From NCBI RefSeq assembly GCF_011751945.2, contig NZ_CP064951.1, positions 1,178,001-1,242,000 on the forward strand: a stretch of DNA of 64,000 bases. The letters run 5' to 3'. Below, piece after piece: positions 39,076 to 49,473 of this stretch. Made by a program: the position numbers and the translations under genes. Source of the stretch: Actinomyces sp. zg-332 (GTDB taxonomy: Bacteria; Actinomycetota; Actinomycetes; Actinomycetales; Actinomycetaceae). The notes under the pieces are model-generated. The model made no database searches. It was given only the letters and a program-made list of their open reading frames with translations, and was not told the origin of the DNA. How positions within the stretch are numbered: the stretch's first letter is position 1; each line of letters begins with the position of its first letter.

Positions 39076-41871
39076 TTAGCTACGTTTCTTCTCGACCATT
39101 TCCCAAGTTTCAATGACATCGCCTTCACGAATATCTTTGTATCCTAGAGAAATACCGCACTCGAAACCGTCACGTACTTCAGTAACGTCATCTTTTTCAC
39201 GACGTAATGATTCAATTTCTAAGTTTTCAGCAACAACTACACCATCACGTACAAGTCTTGCTTTAGTTCCACGTTTGATAGTGCCACTGCGGATAATAGA
39301 ACCTGCAATATTACCAAACTTAGAGGAACGGAATACTTGACGAATTTCTGCTGTACCCAGCTGTGCTTCTTCGTAAATAGGCTTTAACATACCACGCAAA
39401 GCATTTTCGATATCTTCAATTGCTGCGTAAATAACTGAGTAGTATTTAATTTCAACACCTTCACGGTCAGCCATTTCAGCCACACGTTCAGCTGGTCGAA
39501 CGTTGAAACCAACAATAACAGCGTTATCCACTGTTGCAAGGTTAACATCGTTTTGCGTAATCGCACCAACACCACGGTGGATAATGCGTAGTTGTACTTC
39601 CTCACCAACATCAATCTTGAGCAAGGAATCTTCCAAAGCCTCAACAGCACCTGAAACGTCACCCTTTAGAATCAAGTTCAACGTGTCGACCTTACCAGCC
39701 TTCAAAGCCTCATCGAAGTCTTCAAGAGTTACACGCTTACGACGCTTAGCTAGTTGTGCTGCACGAGCTGCTGCCTGACGCTTATCAGCAATCTGACGTG
39801 CTGTACGGTCATCATCAGTAACAATAAAGTTATCCCCAGCTCTAGGCACAGAAGTCAAACCTAAAATCTGTACAGGACGTGAAGGTGTAGCTTCTTCTAC
39901 AGGTATACCGTGTTCATCAAACATGGCACGAACACGACCGTATGCACTACCAATAACTATAGAGTCACCAACTCGCATAGTACCACGCTGAACTAGAGCT
40001 GTAGCAACAGCACCACGACCCTTGTCAAGGTTAGCTTCAATTGCCACACCACGAGCACTGCTATTAGGGTTAGCTGTCAAATCCAAAGCAGCATCAGCTG
40101 TTAGTAGAACAGCTTCAAGTAGCTCATTAATACCTTGTCGTTGTTTAGCTGAAACGTCAACGAAAATTACGTCACCGCCATATTCTTCAGCAACCAAGTT
40201 GTATTCAGTTAGCTGTGCCCTAATCTTATCCGGATTAGCTTCTGGTTTATCAACCTTGTTTACTGCTACAACGATTGGAACTCCAGCAGCTTGGGAGTGG
40301 TTGATTGCTTCAACTGTCTGAGGCATAACACCGTCATCAGCTGCTACAACCAAAATAGCAATATCTGTAACTTGAGCACCACGAGCACGCATAGCTGTAA
40401 AGGCCTCGTGACCTGGTGTGTCAATAAAGGTAATTGGACGTTTTACGCCATCGTGTTCACAGTGTACCTGATAAGCACCAATATGCTGTGTAATACCACC
40501 GGCTTCATCAGCAACCACGTCAGTTGAACGGATAGCGTCAAGTAGCTTAGTCTTACCGTGGTCAACGTGACCCATAACAGTTACAACTGGTGGACGTGAC
40601 TGTAGGTGTTCCTCATCTTGTACTTCTTCAGCTTCCAGGTCGATGTCAAATGCACCTAGTAGTTCACGATCTTCGTCTTCTGGAGAAATAATCTTTACAA
40701 CGTATCCTAGCTCAACACCCAATGTTTCCAATGTGTCTTGGTCAATTGATTGTGTTGCTGTAACCATTTCACCCATGTGGAATAGGATTGTAACTAGTGC
40801 TGCTGGGTTTACGTTAATTTTTTCAGCAAATTCGGCTAGAGACGCACCTTGACGAATTGTAATCTGTGTGCTTCCGTCACCTTTAGGTACTGATACACCA
40901 CCTATTACTGGTGCTATCTGCTCTTCTATTTCCTGTCGCTTTGCACGCTTTGCTTTACGCTTAGCTGATTTACCTGTACCTCTACCAAATGCACCTTGGG
41001 TATTTCCACGACCACCACTTCCACTATTAGGGAATGAGTTAGCTAAACCGCGAGGCTGGTCGTATGAAGATCCAGATGAACGTCCCGAACGTCCTCTGCC
41101 ACCTTTTCCAGCTTGAGCTGCAGCAACTTGCTTCTCAGCAATTTCGTTGTTTATATTGCGATTTTGCTTTGGAGCACGCTCTTTATTCTTTGCCTGTTTA
41201 GGTGCATTGTTCTGCTTTTCATTTTCAGAACGCTTCTTATTTTCAGGTTTATTTCCACCTTTGCCCTTTGGCCCACCTTGTTGTTTCTTAGGTGCTCCAG
41301 GCTTTGGCATACCTTGCGTAGAAGCAAAAGGATTATTTCCAGGCCTTACCATTGGACGAGGCATAGATGGTTTTGGAACTGGAGTTACGTTTGCTTCTTT
41401 AGGCTTTGCACTTGCTTTAGGTTTATTTTCACCCTTAGCTTTAACATCACCTTTAAATTTAGGCTGTGATAAATCCTTAGGGTCTTGTTTAGACTTGTTG
41501 TTACCCTTTGGTTTAGTTGTATTAAAATCTTCAGAGACCTTTTTCTTAGCTATTTTTTCTTTAGGCTCTGACTTAACATCTTCAGTTTTTTCTTCAGCCT
41601 TCTTAGGTGGTTTTGGCTTTTCTGTAGATTTTTCTTTAAGTGTTTTCTCTGGTGCTTTTACTTCAACATCTTCTATTTTTTTAGGTGCTTTAGCTACTTT
41701 TTCTTTAGTTTGCTTTGCAGGTAAAACTGCACGCACTTTATTAGCAGCAGGTGCCTCAATTGTTGAAGAAGCACTCTTTACGAACTCACCTTGTTCTTTA
41801 AGTACGTCTATAATTTCTTTGCTTTTATATCCGAGCTCTTTAGCAAGCTCGTGGACTCGCATTTTAGTCAC
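39076..41871 (-). CDS. infB: Translation initiation factor IF-2
   Basis: GTPase that places initiator tRNA on the 30S subunit. An IF2_N domain ([24 protein letters not shown]) is followed by about 270 low-complexity residues rich in K, P, G, N and R. Then come a second IF2_N-like segment and the G domain with G1 GHVDHGKT at 434-441, DTPGHEAF and NKVDKPEA. Domains II-IV complete the 931 residues. Start GTG at 41871: AGGAG lies four bases upstream, while the in-frame ATG three codons later is too far from it. A hairpin can cover this SD. Confidence 0.96.
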   Translation of the reverse strand: MTKMRVHELAKELGYKSKEIIDVLKEQGEFVKSASSTIEAPAANKVRAVLPAKQTKEKVAKAPKKIEDVEVKAPEKTLKEKSTEKPKPPKKAEEKTEDVKSEPKEKIAKKKVSEDFNTTKPKGNNKSKQDPKDLSQPKFKGDVKAKGENKPKASAKPKEANVTPVPKPSMPRPMVRPGNNPFASTQGMPKPGAPKKQQGGPKGKGGNKPENKKRSENEKQNNAPKQAKNKERAPKQNRNINNEIAEKQVAAAQAGKGGRGRSGRSSGSSYDQPRGLANSFPNSGSGGRGNTQGAFGRGTGKSAKRKAKRAKRQEIEEQIAPVIGGVSVPKGDGSTQITIRQGASLAEFAEKINVNPAALVTILFHMGEMVTATQSIDQDTLETLGVELGYVVKIISPEDEDRELLGAFDIDLEAEEVQDEEHLQSRPPVVTVMGHVDHGKTKLLDAIRSTDVVADEAGGITQHIGAYQVHCEHDGVKRPITFIDTPGHEAFTAMRARGAQVTDIAILVVAADDGVMPQTVEAINHSQAAGVPIVVAVNKVDKPEANPDKIRAQLTEYNLVAEEYGGDVIFVDVSAKQRQGINELLEAVLLTADAALDLTANPNSSARGVAIEANLDKGRGAVATALVQRGTMRVGDSIVIGSAYGRVRAMFDEHGIPVEEATPSRPVQILGLTSVPRAGDNFIVTDDDRTARQIADKRQAAARAAQLAKRRKRVTLEDFDEALKAGKVDTLNLILKGDVSGAVEALEDSLLKIDVGEEVQLRIIHRGVGAITQNDVNLATVDNAVIVGFNVRPAERVAEMADREGVEIKYYSVIYAAIEDIENALRGMLKPIYEEAQLGTAEIRQVFRSSKFGNIAGSIIRSGTIKRGTKARLVRDGVVVAENLEIESLRREKDDVTEVRDGFECGISLGYKDIREGDVIETWEMVEKKRS

Positions 41872-41876
41872 TTTTC

Positions 41877-41906
41877 TCCTGTCTGGGCTTCAATCCCTAG
41901 GCAGGA
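41877..41906 (-). promoter_or_regulatory. SD-sequestering hairpin before infB
   Basis: On the minus strand TCCTG (41906-41902) pairs with CAGGA (41881-41877), which is part of the infB SD. A GGG/CCC stem inside extends it. The 110-base infB-ylxR gap is markedly G+C-rich, which supports a structured leader. Confidence 0.45.
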
Positions 41907-41982
41907 CGAAACCTCTATACTTTTTGACAGCTCATTGCTGGCTACTCATCGGGTGCCCATCGGCTTTCTCCCGCTCCGTTTG

Positions 41983-42276
41983 CTAAGAATCACACCTTGT
42001 GAATTCCGATAAAACTATTGAATTGACTTTGTCAATCTTAGTCTTAAAAGCATGGTTTATTGTTCCAAGCTTTGACGCTCTTTTCATGCACTGTGGATCT
42101 TTATGTACCCACATTCCCCTACCTGACATCTTTTTATATTCGTCATAAATGATAGTAGTTTTATCATGAGAAAGAACATACCTCAAAAGAGTTTCCCTTC
42201 CGCTCTTTTGATTACATCCTCGACAAGTGCGAATATGTTCCCGCAATTGGACACACCTCACCAATCTAACGACCAA
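41983..42276 (-). CDS. YlxR/RnpM-family RNA-binding protein
   Basis: DUF448 protein; the Firmicutes homologue RnpM binds RNase P RNA. The conserved part starts with RTCRGCNQKSGRETLLRYV and includes GRGMWVHKDPQC. The open frame begins with a TTG codon at 42276, but the family match starts only near residue 13. A TTG at codon 11, preceded by a GAGG purine run, could be the real start. It sits between nusA and infB, the standard location. Confidence 0.85.
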   Translation of the reverse strand: MVVRLVRCVQLREHIRTCRGCNQKSGRETLLRYVLSHDKTTIIYDEYKKMSGRGMWVHKDPQCMKRASKLGTINHAFKTKIDKVNSIVLSEFTRCDS

Positions 42277-42383
42277 ACATTAACTATATCTCATTTTTGA
42301 CTATTTTAGTAACTATTCAAGTCACGATTTTAAAGATACTTGCTCATATATGAACATTTTTACCTGTAAATTAACAGTAATCT

Positions 42384-43403
42384 TTATTCAATCTTATCTT
42401 TCTGTGATACAAGAGAAGTCTGCACATCACCAGTTTCTTGAATATCTGACTGAATATCAATCTTCCAGCCTGTCAAACGTGCAGCTAACCTGACATTTTG
42501 AGCTTCTTTACCTATTGCAAGAGAAAGCTGGAAATCAGGTACTATTACTCTAGCTTTTTTCTCTTCTTCGCTAATAACGTTTACAGCTGCAACTCTAGCT
42601 GGAGACAAAGCATTTGCGACAAATCTCGTCGGGTCCTCAGAATAATCAATTATGTCTATTTTTTCTCCACCTAGTTCGTCTATAACGTTTTTAACTCGAC
42701 GGAACATAGGACCAATACATGTACCAACAGCGTTTACATTAGGTTGTGTTGCTCTTACAGCTATTTTACTTCTATGCCCTGCTTCTCTAGCAACTGCAAC
42801 GATTTCAACAAGTCCTTTTTGTATGTCTGGGACTTCTAATTTGAATAATTGTCGTACTAATTCTGGATGTGTGCGAGATAGTAGTATACGTGGACCTTTG
42901 TTTCCTTTAGTAACATCTAAGACATAAGCTTTAATACGATCACCATGATTATATTTTTCATTAGGTACTTGCTCAGATGGTAAAATCATTGCTTCCACGC
43001 CGCCAATATCTACTAGCACATTGGGGTTATCAATCCCACCTTGCTGTATAACTCCTGATATGACTGTACCTATCGTGTGTTTGTATTCACCAATGACTTT
43101 ATTATCTTCAACTTCAAATATACGTTGCTTGATTATGCTTCTTACAATTGTTGTACCTATACGACTAAAATTAATTGGTGTGTCGTCAAATTCGCCTATA
43201 GGCTCACCATTTTCATCTTGTTCACAAGCTATAACCGTAACATTACCAGTAACTTCGTCAATTTCAACTCTAGCTTTTTCCATAGCTCCTGGCTGGTTAA
43301 AATAAGCTTTCAATAGTGCGTCTTCGATGGTACGCAACAATACTTCTAAATTTATGCCTTTTTCTTTTTCCACTAAACGTAAAGCGTTAATGTCTATTTG
43401 CAC
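42384..43403 (-). CDS. nusA: Transcription termination/antitermination factor NusA
   Basis: Binds RNA polymerase and nascent RNA at pauses. The N-terminal domain is followed by an S1 domain (about 110-180) and two KH domains, with GTCIGPMFRRVKNVIDELGGEKIDI and LAIGKEAQNVRLAARLTGWKIDI. There is no C-terminal acidic repeat, as usual outside proteobacteria. 339 residues, GTG start with SD AGGA at good spacing. Second gene of the rimP operon. Confidence 0.96.
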   Translation of the reverse strand: MQIDINALRLVEKEKGINLEVLLRTIEDALLKAYFNQPGAMEKARVEIDEVTGNVTVIACEQDENGEPIGEFDDTPINFSRIGTTIVRSIIKQRIFEVEDNKVIGEYKHTIGTVISGVIQQGGIDNPNVLVDIGGVEAMILPSEQVPNEKYNHGDRIKAYVLDVTKGNKGPRILLSRTHPELVRQLFKLEVPDIQKGLVEIVAVAREAGHRSKIAVRATQPNVNAVGTCIGPMFRRVKNVIDELGGEKIDIIDYSEDPTRFVANALSPARVAAVNVISEEEKKARVIVPDFQLSLAIGKEAQNVRLAARLTGWKIDIQSDIQETGDVQTSLVSQKDKIE

Positions 43404-43451
43404 AGTTTGTCCTATCAGATATAAGATATGTTTATATTATCACCACAATTT

Positions 43452-43901
43452 TTAGAAAACTATTATTGTTCTAGCTTTCTGTATTTTTTCAATTTCATAT
43501 TCTTGTTCTGAGTCTTTTACAGAAATAACAACTACTTTGTCATCAAGCACTCGCTGAACTTTTCCTTCAATAATTTGTTCTTCATAGGAATATTTCACGT
43601 GACGACCCACAGCACGTTTCCATAATCTTAGATCTGTTATATCTCTTTCAGCCCCTGCAGTAGTTACTTCTAAAGTATAAGCTCCTTTTATAGGGTCTTT
43701 TTCATCAAGTAGTTTTGATATTTTTCTAGATATTTCAACAATTTTATCTGAGGAAACTCCACCAGGTGTGTCAATTAAATCTATAACAACACGCACTAAA
43801 GTGTTCTTTCCAGATTTAGCTAAAACTACTTTTTCTAAAAATAAGCCATTTTCAGCAACCAAGGGTTCTAAGCATTCTTGAACTTGTGCTTGAACAGACA
43901 T
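43452..43901 (-). CDS. rimP: Ribosome maturation factor RimP
   Basis: Needed for 30S assembly. The 149 residues show the N-terminal domain (LEPLVAENGLFLEKV, VRVVIDL) and the C-terminal SH3-like domain (GRHVKYSYEEQIIEGKVQRVLDDKVVV). A good SD (GGAG) precedes the ATG. First gene of the operon, divergent from the subtilase cluster. Its first codons and upstream DNA were copied to about 46.88 kb. Confidence 0.92.
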   Translation of the reverse strand: MSVQAQVQECLEPLVAENGLFLEKVVLAKSGKNTLVRVVIDLIDTPGGVSSDKIVEISRKISKLLDEKDPIKGAYTLEVTTAGAERDITDLRLWKRAVGRHVKYSYEEQIIEGKVQRVLDDKVVVISVKDSEQEYEIEKIQKARTIIVF

Positions 43902-44005
43902 AACTACTCCATATTAAGTTTGATAGTTTTAAATGATTTTCAAAGATATGACAATAATTTAATTATTTTATATCATTTATCCTTATCTCATTCAAAACAA
44001 AAGAA
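43890..44005. repeat. Source segment of the rimP-upstream duplication
   Basis: The rimP start codon region and about 100 bases of upstream DNA. It matches 46876-46990 with scattered substitutions. Confidence 0.8.
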
Positions 44006-44184
44006 GAAACGGAACTATTTTACAGTAAATAAAAGAAATATGTCACACTAATTATCATTAAAACATTTCAATAGCCTTTTTAAGATTTCAGAATAAATCT
44101 AGACACGCAAAAAATAAGCAAAAACATTACTAATCCATTAAATGGGTAAATAAAAATAATTACAAATACAAGTTTTTTTTTGTA

Positions 44185-44281
44185 AAAATGCGCAAATTCT
44201 TTTGAAAAGTCTTTACTTTAATATTACCTTAAGAGTATGTCATCGTATATCCGTTTTCGAAAATTTAAGGATGGGCAATAT
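44185..44281 (+). promoter_or_regulatory. Upstream control block of subtilase copy 1
   Basis: This block, with TTGAAAAGTCTTTACT, TTACCTTAAGAGTAT, CCGTTTTCGAAA and the SD TTTAAGGAT, is almost repeated before copy 3 (49785-49869) and recognisable before copy 2 (47190-47267). It must hold the shared promoter; I could not choose one -35/-10 pair with confidence. Confidence 0.5.
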
Positions 44282-46432
44282 ATGAACATACTCCCAAAGA
44301 AATTGAAATATGTAGGTGCGACTCTCGCACTATCTCTTGCAGGCACAAGTGTATGTCTTACAGTACCAGTAGGATTTGCAACCGACGGTAATCAAAACTC
44401 AACTGTATCTAGTGAAAATGTACAGGCTGGTCCAGATAAAATTATGAACTATGCTGTAAACCTTGAAAAAGGAACTTCCACAGCTCAGTTTAATTCTTTG
44501 GTAGAAGAAGCAAAAAGACTAGGTGGCGTAATACTCCGTGAATACCCACAGCTATCAAGTTTCTTCGTACAAGCTTCTAGTTCAACATTTGACGTAGATC
44601 TGGAAGCTAAAGCACAAGAAGTAGGAATACCAGTACATTCTGTAGGCCCTACACGTCAAAAAGAAGTTGAAGGCCGTGAAGTCGTACTACCAAATGTCAC
44701 ACCTTCAGCACCATCATCCGAAAGTAACGAAAGCGGTAGCCAAGGTTTTAAAGCCTCATCAGAAAATCCTGTATACGAACAAGACCCACTATCAGCTGAA
44801 GCTTGGGGTTTGCATGCAATTGGTGCAATTGAAGCAGCAAAAGTTGATGTAAAACTAGAACGCACAGTCGTAGGTATTTTAGATGGTGGCATAAAGGGGT
44901 CGCACCCTGATTTACGAAATCAGATTGAAAAAGACTTATCTGTAGGTTGCCAAGTAAATGGTATTCCAGATAACTCATATGCTGCATGGCAAGATGACCA
45001 CTACCATGGAACTCACGTAGCAGGTATAGTTGCTGCTGAGCATAACACAGAAGGCATAGACGGTGTTGCTCCTAAAGCTCGACTAGCTGCTGTTAAAGTT
45101 GCTAACTCCAACGGCTCTTTCTACCCAGAATACGTAACTTGCGGTTTCGTATGGGCTGCTGACCACAAATTTGCTGTAACAAACAACAGCTACTACGTTG
45201 ATCCATGGGAATTTTGGAAACCAAGTGAGAGGTCACAAAAAGCTGGTCTAGAAGTAGTATCTCGCGCAGCTGATTACGCTTATAAATCAGGCGTTGTAAA
45301 CATTGCTGCAGCAGGAAACGCTAATACTAACCTCGACAACCCAGTTGATTCAGGAGAATCTCCTAACGATTTACCTGAGTCAGAGCACATTCAAAACCGC
45401 GATATTACTGGTGGTTTGGATATTCCAGCAATGCTACCAAATATGGTCACTGTTTCTGCTCTTGAGCCTAGAGAAGGCGCAGCTGATCCTGCAGTAGCAA
45501 AACTTGGACGCTCCGGCTTTTCTAATTACGGCACAAACACAATTGATATAGCAGCACCAGGCACTGACATTTATTCTACGTTCGTAGCAGAAAAAAGCCC
45601 ATATGGTTTCGACTATGATGTACTCGATGGTACTTCTATGGCTAGCCCACACGTTGCTGGTGTAGCTGCTTTACTTCGCGCTGTAAATCCTACACTAACT
45701 CCTGATCAGGTTGTTGAATTGTTGAAAAAACATGCTGCTAAGAACTTTGAACGCTTAGCTAAACCAACAGATGGTAAAGAATACCGTGGTTCAGGTCTTG
45801 CAAGTGCTTTAGACGCTGTTTTATATGACCAGCCAAAACCAACAATCCAAAACGTAGAATACTCAAGTGACAATGGTCAAACTTGGAGTGCTCTAGAGAA
45901 CGCAACTGTTAGAGGAAAAGTCCAAATTCGCGTAACAGCAACTGGTCCAGCAACAAAGGTATCTTTTGGAGCTGAAAACAAAAAAGCTGAAAACACAGGA
46001 GACGGAGCATTTGACGGACGCGTAATTGCACAAGGTGAATTTGATTTCACTAATCCGCCAGCTGTTCAGCCTGAAAGTGAAACAGCAAATTCTCTAGTAT
46101 CACTACGAACGGTTGCTGACGAAGATACACGAGATGTTTCACTAAACATTGAAGCATTTGGTCGTAACAACGATAGCCGTGCAGATGATGATGTAAAACT
46201 AGCTGTTCCTTTCAAAGCCGGAAAACCTCTTCCAAAGGCAACTGAAGAGAAAGCAGACAAAGAAAAGCCAGCTAGTGAAAGCACAGCAAAGGCTAAGAAA
46301 CCAGTACTTGTTAAAAAACCTAGTGGAGAATTATCTCAAACAGGTATTGACAGCCTAACAATCATTTCACTAGCCCTAGCCCTAGCAACAGCAGGAGCAG
46401 TGCTAACACGCAGAAAAACATCTGCCAAATAA
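44282..46432 (+). CDS. Wall-anchored subtilase (S8), copy 1
   Basis: Secreted serine protease. The open frame starts 15 codons earlier, but the ATG at 44282 has the SD AAGGAT and aligns with both paralogues, giving 716 residues. A signal peptide spans about 1-33, an I9-like propeptide about 52-135, then the S8 domain with D201, H242 (HGTHVAG), oxyanion N346 and S452 (GTSMASPHVAG). The catalytic Asp is followed by GG, whereas copies 2 and 3 have the usual TG. After a beta-rich C-terminal domain comes a wall-sorting tail: LSQTG at 684-688, a hydrophobic stretch and RRK. This is a non-LPXTG sorting motif, and sortase anchoring is inference. Confidence 0.9.
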   Translation: MNILPKKLKYVGATLALSLAGTSVCLTVPVGFATDGNQNSTVSSENVQAGPDKIMNYAVNLEKGTSTAQFNSLVEEAKRLGGVILREYPQLSSFFVQASSSTFDVDLEAKAQEVGIPVHSVGPTRQKEVEGREVVLPNVTPSAPSSESNESGSQGFKASSENPVYEQDPLSAEAWGLHAIGAIEAAKVDVKLERTVVGILDGGIKGSHPDLRNQIEKDLSVGCQVNGIPDNSYAAWQDDHYHGTHVAGIVAAEHNTEGIDGVAPKARLAAVKVANSNGSFYPEYVTCGFVWAADHKFAVTNNSYYVDPWEFWKPSERSQKAGLEVVSRAADYAYKSGVVNIAAAGNANTNLDNPVDSGESPNDLPESEHIQNRDITGGLDIPAMLPNMVTVSALEPREGAADPAVAKLGRSGFSNYGTNTIDIAAPGTDIYSTFVAEKSPYGFDYDVLDGTSMASPHVAGVAALLRAVNPTLTPDQVVELLKKHAAKNFERLAKPTDGKEYRGSGLASALDAVLYDQPKPTIQNVEYSSDNGQTWSALENATVRGKVQIRVTATGPATKVSFGAENKKAENTGDGAFDGRVIAQGEFDFTNPPAVQPESETANSLVSLRTVADEDTRDVSLNIEAFGRNNDSRADDDVKLAVPFKAGKPLPKATEEKADKEKPASESTAKAKKPVLVKKPSGELSQTGIDSLTIISLALALATAGAVLTRRKTSAK

Positions 46433-46461
46433 AATATATAAATAATAATTAAATAAAACCC

Positions 46462-46498
46462 AATAAAGTGTGACCGCCACAAGCAGTCACACTTTATT
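46462..46498 (+). terminator. Terminator of subtilase copy 1
   Basis: AATAAAGTGTGAC pairs with GTCACACTTTATT over 13 bp; a C-A mismatch and a GC/GC pair continue into the loop. Closely related hairpins follow copies 2 and 3. Confidence 0.85.
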
Positions 46499-46875
46499 AA
46501 CTTAACAAACAAAACCACATACAGCGCCTAAAACTAAAAAAATTTTAAAGTAGGAAACAGCACTTCTTCCCGCTTCCCCAAAATAAAGAAAACATCAAAG
46601 AAAACAAAACTTTACTAATCCCCATAGAGGAATTAGACAAAATAATACTCTTATAAACATATAAAATACTTACCGTCCAAAAACGACATTCCAATATACC
46701 TATCAAACTCAAAAACATAAATTATCTACAATGCTGTACGGACTACTTATACTATAAACTTATTATTTCTATAGAGTATTCAAAATGTGATATTTACAAA
46801 CTAAAGTATAGACAAGCATTATTGGTAAAATGTGACAACAATATAAAACTCACTCTTAGTTTGTAAAAACCATTT
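46499..46875. other. Non-coding spacer between subtilase copies 1 and 2
   Basis: AT-rich DNA without a coding frame. It ends where the copied rimP start region begins. Confidence 0.4.
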
Positions 46876-46990
46876 TTGAACAGACATAACTACTCTATAT
46901 TAAGTTTGGTAGTTTTAAATGATTTTCACAAACGTGATAATAACTTAATTATTCTATATCATTTACCTTTATTTCATTCAAACAAAAAAA
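46876..46990. repeat. Footprint of the rimP 5' end between subtilase copies
   Basis: On the minus strand this begins with the first four rimP codons (ATGTCTGTTCAA) and then diverges. Leftover rimP upstream DNA follows to about 46990, matching 43890-44005. It marks one endpoint of a tandem duplication that carried a subtilase gene with its upstream region. It is not a functional gene. Confidence 0.85.
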
Positions 46991-47267
46991 ATAAAAGTTT
47001 ACACACATAAAAGAGTATTTTATATCACTATCAATAAGTGTATCTAAAAACCCATTTCACATTCTAGAACATTTCCAAATTTATAATAATTAAGTAAAGT
47101 GCTTGTTTGTTTTTGGTAATGAAAATAATCTTAAAAGTAAAAAAACATTAGATAATGTAAACTATATTCCAAAATATGGATAATTTTTTTAAAAGCTCTT
47201 TACTCTAACATTACTTTAAGGGTATTTTAGTATATACACGTTCTCAATTTTTAAGGATGTATATGAG

Positions 47268-49403
47268 ATGAAAACACTATCAAAGAGATTGAAATATATA
47301 GGTGCAACTCTTGCTCTATCTCTTGCAGGCACAAGTGCATGCCTTGCAGTACCGGCAGGTTTTGCAACTGATGGCGATCAGGACTCGACTGTATCTACTG
47401 AAAATACACAAGCTGGTCCAGATAAAATTATGAACTACGCTGTAAACCTTGAAAAAGGAACTTCTACAGCCCAGTTTAATTCTTTGGTAGAAGAAGCAAA
47501 AAGACTAGGTGGCGTAGTATTACAACAGTATCCACAGTTATCAAGTTTCTTCGTACAAGCTTCTAGCTCCACATTCGATGTAGATTTGGAAGCTAAAGCA
47601 CAAGAAGTAGGAATACCAGTACATTCTGTAGGCCCTACACGCCAAAAAGAAGTTGAGGGTCGTGAAGTCGTACTACCAAACGCTGTAAGTTCAACGCCAG
47701 CATCTGGCAGCGCAGGTAGCGGAAGTCAATTTGCGAAATCCCAGCTAGAAGATCCTGCATACGAACAAGACCCAATGTCAGCCACTACATGGGGTTTGCA
47801 TGCAATTGGAGCGATTGAAGCAGCAAAAGTTGATGTAAAACTAGAACGCACAGTAGTAGGTATTCTAGATACAGGCATAAAGGGTTCACACCCTGATTTA
47901 CAAAACCAGATTGAAAAAGACTTATCTGTAGGTTGCCAAGTAAATGGTATTCCAGATACCTCATACGCCGCATGGCAAGATGACCACTACCATGGAACCC
48001 ACGTAGCAGGTACTGTTGCTGCTGAACACAATGGTATTGGTGTTGACGGTGTTGCTCCTAAAGCTCGACTAGCTGCTGTTAAAGTTTCCAATTCAAATGG
48101 TTCTTTCTACCCAGAATATGTAACTTGTGGTTTCATTTGGGCTGCTGACCATAAATTCGCTGTAACAAACAACAGCTACTATGTTGACCCATGGGAATAC
48201 TGGGTACCAAGTGAAAGATCACAAAAAGCTGGTCTGGAAGTAGTATCCCGCGCCGTTGACTACGCCTACAAATCAGGCGTTGTAAACATTACAGCAGCAG
48301 GAAACGCTAACAACGATAATGACAATCCAGTCGATTCAGGAGAATCTCCTAACGACCTAGATGAATCAGCAATCATTCGAAACCGTGATATCACCGGTGG
48401 TATGGATATTCCTACAATGCTACCAAGCACAGTTAGTGTTTCAGCTGTTGGCCGCACAAGTATTACAGAAGATCCTGCTATTATGCCACTATCTCGTGCA
48501 CGTTTTTCTAACTATGGTGTCAACTCGATCACTCTAGCAGCACCAGGCGTTGGAATTCAGTCTACATTCGTAGCAGAAAACGATAAATACAACCGTGATT
48601 ATGCAGCAATTAGTGGTACTTCTATGGCTAGCCCACACGTTGCTGGTGTAGCTGCTTTACTTCGCGCTGTAAATCCTACACTAACTCCTGATCAGGTTGT
48701 TGAATTGTTGAAAAAACATGCTGCTAAGAACTTGGGACGTTTAACCGAACCAACAGATGGCAAAGAATATCGTGGTGCAGGTCTTACAAGTGCTCTAGAC
48801 GCTGTTCTTTACGACCAACCACAGCCAACAATCCAAAACGTAGAATACTCAAGCGATAACGGTCAGAGTTGGAACGCTTTAGAAAACGCAACAGTTAGAG
48901 GAAAAGTCCAAATTCGCGTAACAGCAACTGGTCCAGCAACAAAACTATCCTTCACTGCTGAAGATCAGTCAGCTGAAAACACAGGAGATGGAGCATTTGA
49001 CGGACGCGTAATTGCACAAAATGAATTTGATTTCACTAATCCGCCAGCTGTTCAGCCTGAAAGTGAAACAGCAAGCTCTCTAGCATCGCTACGCTCAGTT
49101 GCTGACGAAGATACACGCGATGTTTCACTAAACATTGAAGCATTTGGTCGTAACAACGATAGCCGTGCAGATGACGATGTAAAACTAGCTGTTCCTTTCA
49201 AAGCCGGAAAACCTCTACCAAAAGCAAATGAGGAAAAACCAGCTAGTGAAAGCACAGCAAAGGCTAAGAAACCAGTACTTGTCAAAAAACCTAACGGAGA
49301 ATTATCTCAAACAGGTATTGACAGCCTAACAATCATTTCACTAGCCCTAGCTCTAGCAACAGCAGGAGCAGTGCTAACACGCAGAAAAACATCTGCCAAA
49401 TAA
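47268..49403 (+). CDS. Wall-anchored subtilase (S8), copy 2
   Basis: 711 residues with the same order as copy 1: signal peptide (about 1-33), I9-like propeptide, S8 domain with D201 (DTG), H242, N346 and S452, a C-terminal beta-rich domain, and the LSQTG tail (679-683) with TRRK at the end. Differences from copy 1 cluster in the linker after the propeptide (about 139-170) and around 345-450, next to the active site. The catalytic stretch through GTSMASPHVAG and the following 100 bases are identical in DNA to copy 1. SD AAGGATG precedes the ATG. Confidence 0.92.
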   Translation: MKTLSKRLKYIGATLALSLAGTSACLAVPAGFATDGDQDSTVSTENTQAGPDKIMNYAVNLEKGTSTAQFNSLVEEAKRLGGVVLQQYPQLSSFFVQASSSTFDVDLEAKAQEVGIPVHSVGPTRQKEVEGREVVLPNAVSSTPASGSAGSGSQFAKSQLEDPAYEQDPMSATTWGLHAIGAIEAAKVDVKLERTVVGILDTGIKGSHPDLQNQIEKDLSVGCQVNGIPDTSYAAWQDDHYHGTHVAGTVAAEHNGIGVDGVAPKARLAAVKVSNSNGSFYPEYVTCGFIWAADHKFAVTNNSYYVDPWEYWVPSERSQKAGLEVVSRAVDYAYKSGVVNITAAGNANNDNDNPVDSGESPNDLDESAIIRNRDITGGMDIPTMLPSTVSVSAVGRTSITEDPAIMPLSRARFSNYGVNSITLAAPGVGIQSTFVAENDKYNRDYAAISGTSMASPHVAGVAALLRAVNPTLTPDQVVELLKKHAAKNLGRLTEPTDGKEYRGAGLTSALDAVLYDQPQPTIQNVEYSSDNGQSWNALENATVRGKVQIRVTATGPATKLSFTAEDQSAENTGDGAFDGRVIAQNEFDFTNPPAVQPESETASSLASLRSVADEDTRDVSLNIEAFGRNNDSRADDDVKLAVPFKAGKPLPKANEEKPASESTAKAKKPVLVKKPNGELSQTGIDSLTIISLALALATAGAVLTRRKTSAK

Positions 49404-49432
49404 AATATATAAAATAATAACTAAATAAAACC

Positions 49433-49473
49433 TAATAAAGTGTGACTGCAAATAAAACAGTCACACTTTATTA
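49433..49473 (+). terminator. Terminator of subtilase copy 2
   Basis: TAATAAAGTGTGACTG pairs perfectly with CAGTCACACTTTATTA over 16 bp. Confidence 0.88.

Noticed and set aside
41147-41986. 279-codon open frame antisense to infB
   Set aside because: It is the reverse reading of the low-complexity Lys/Pro/Gly-rich IF-2 N-terminal region and has no features of its own.
47255-47270. Four-codon upstream ORF ending in an ATGA overlap before each subtilase gene
   Set aside because: The mini-frames exist in all three copies but differ in sequence and have no spaced SD of their own. They follow from the conserved SD AAGGATG, so I give them no function.
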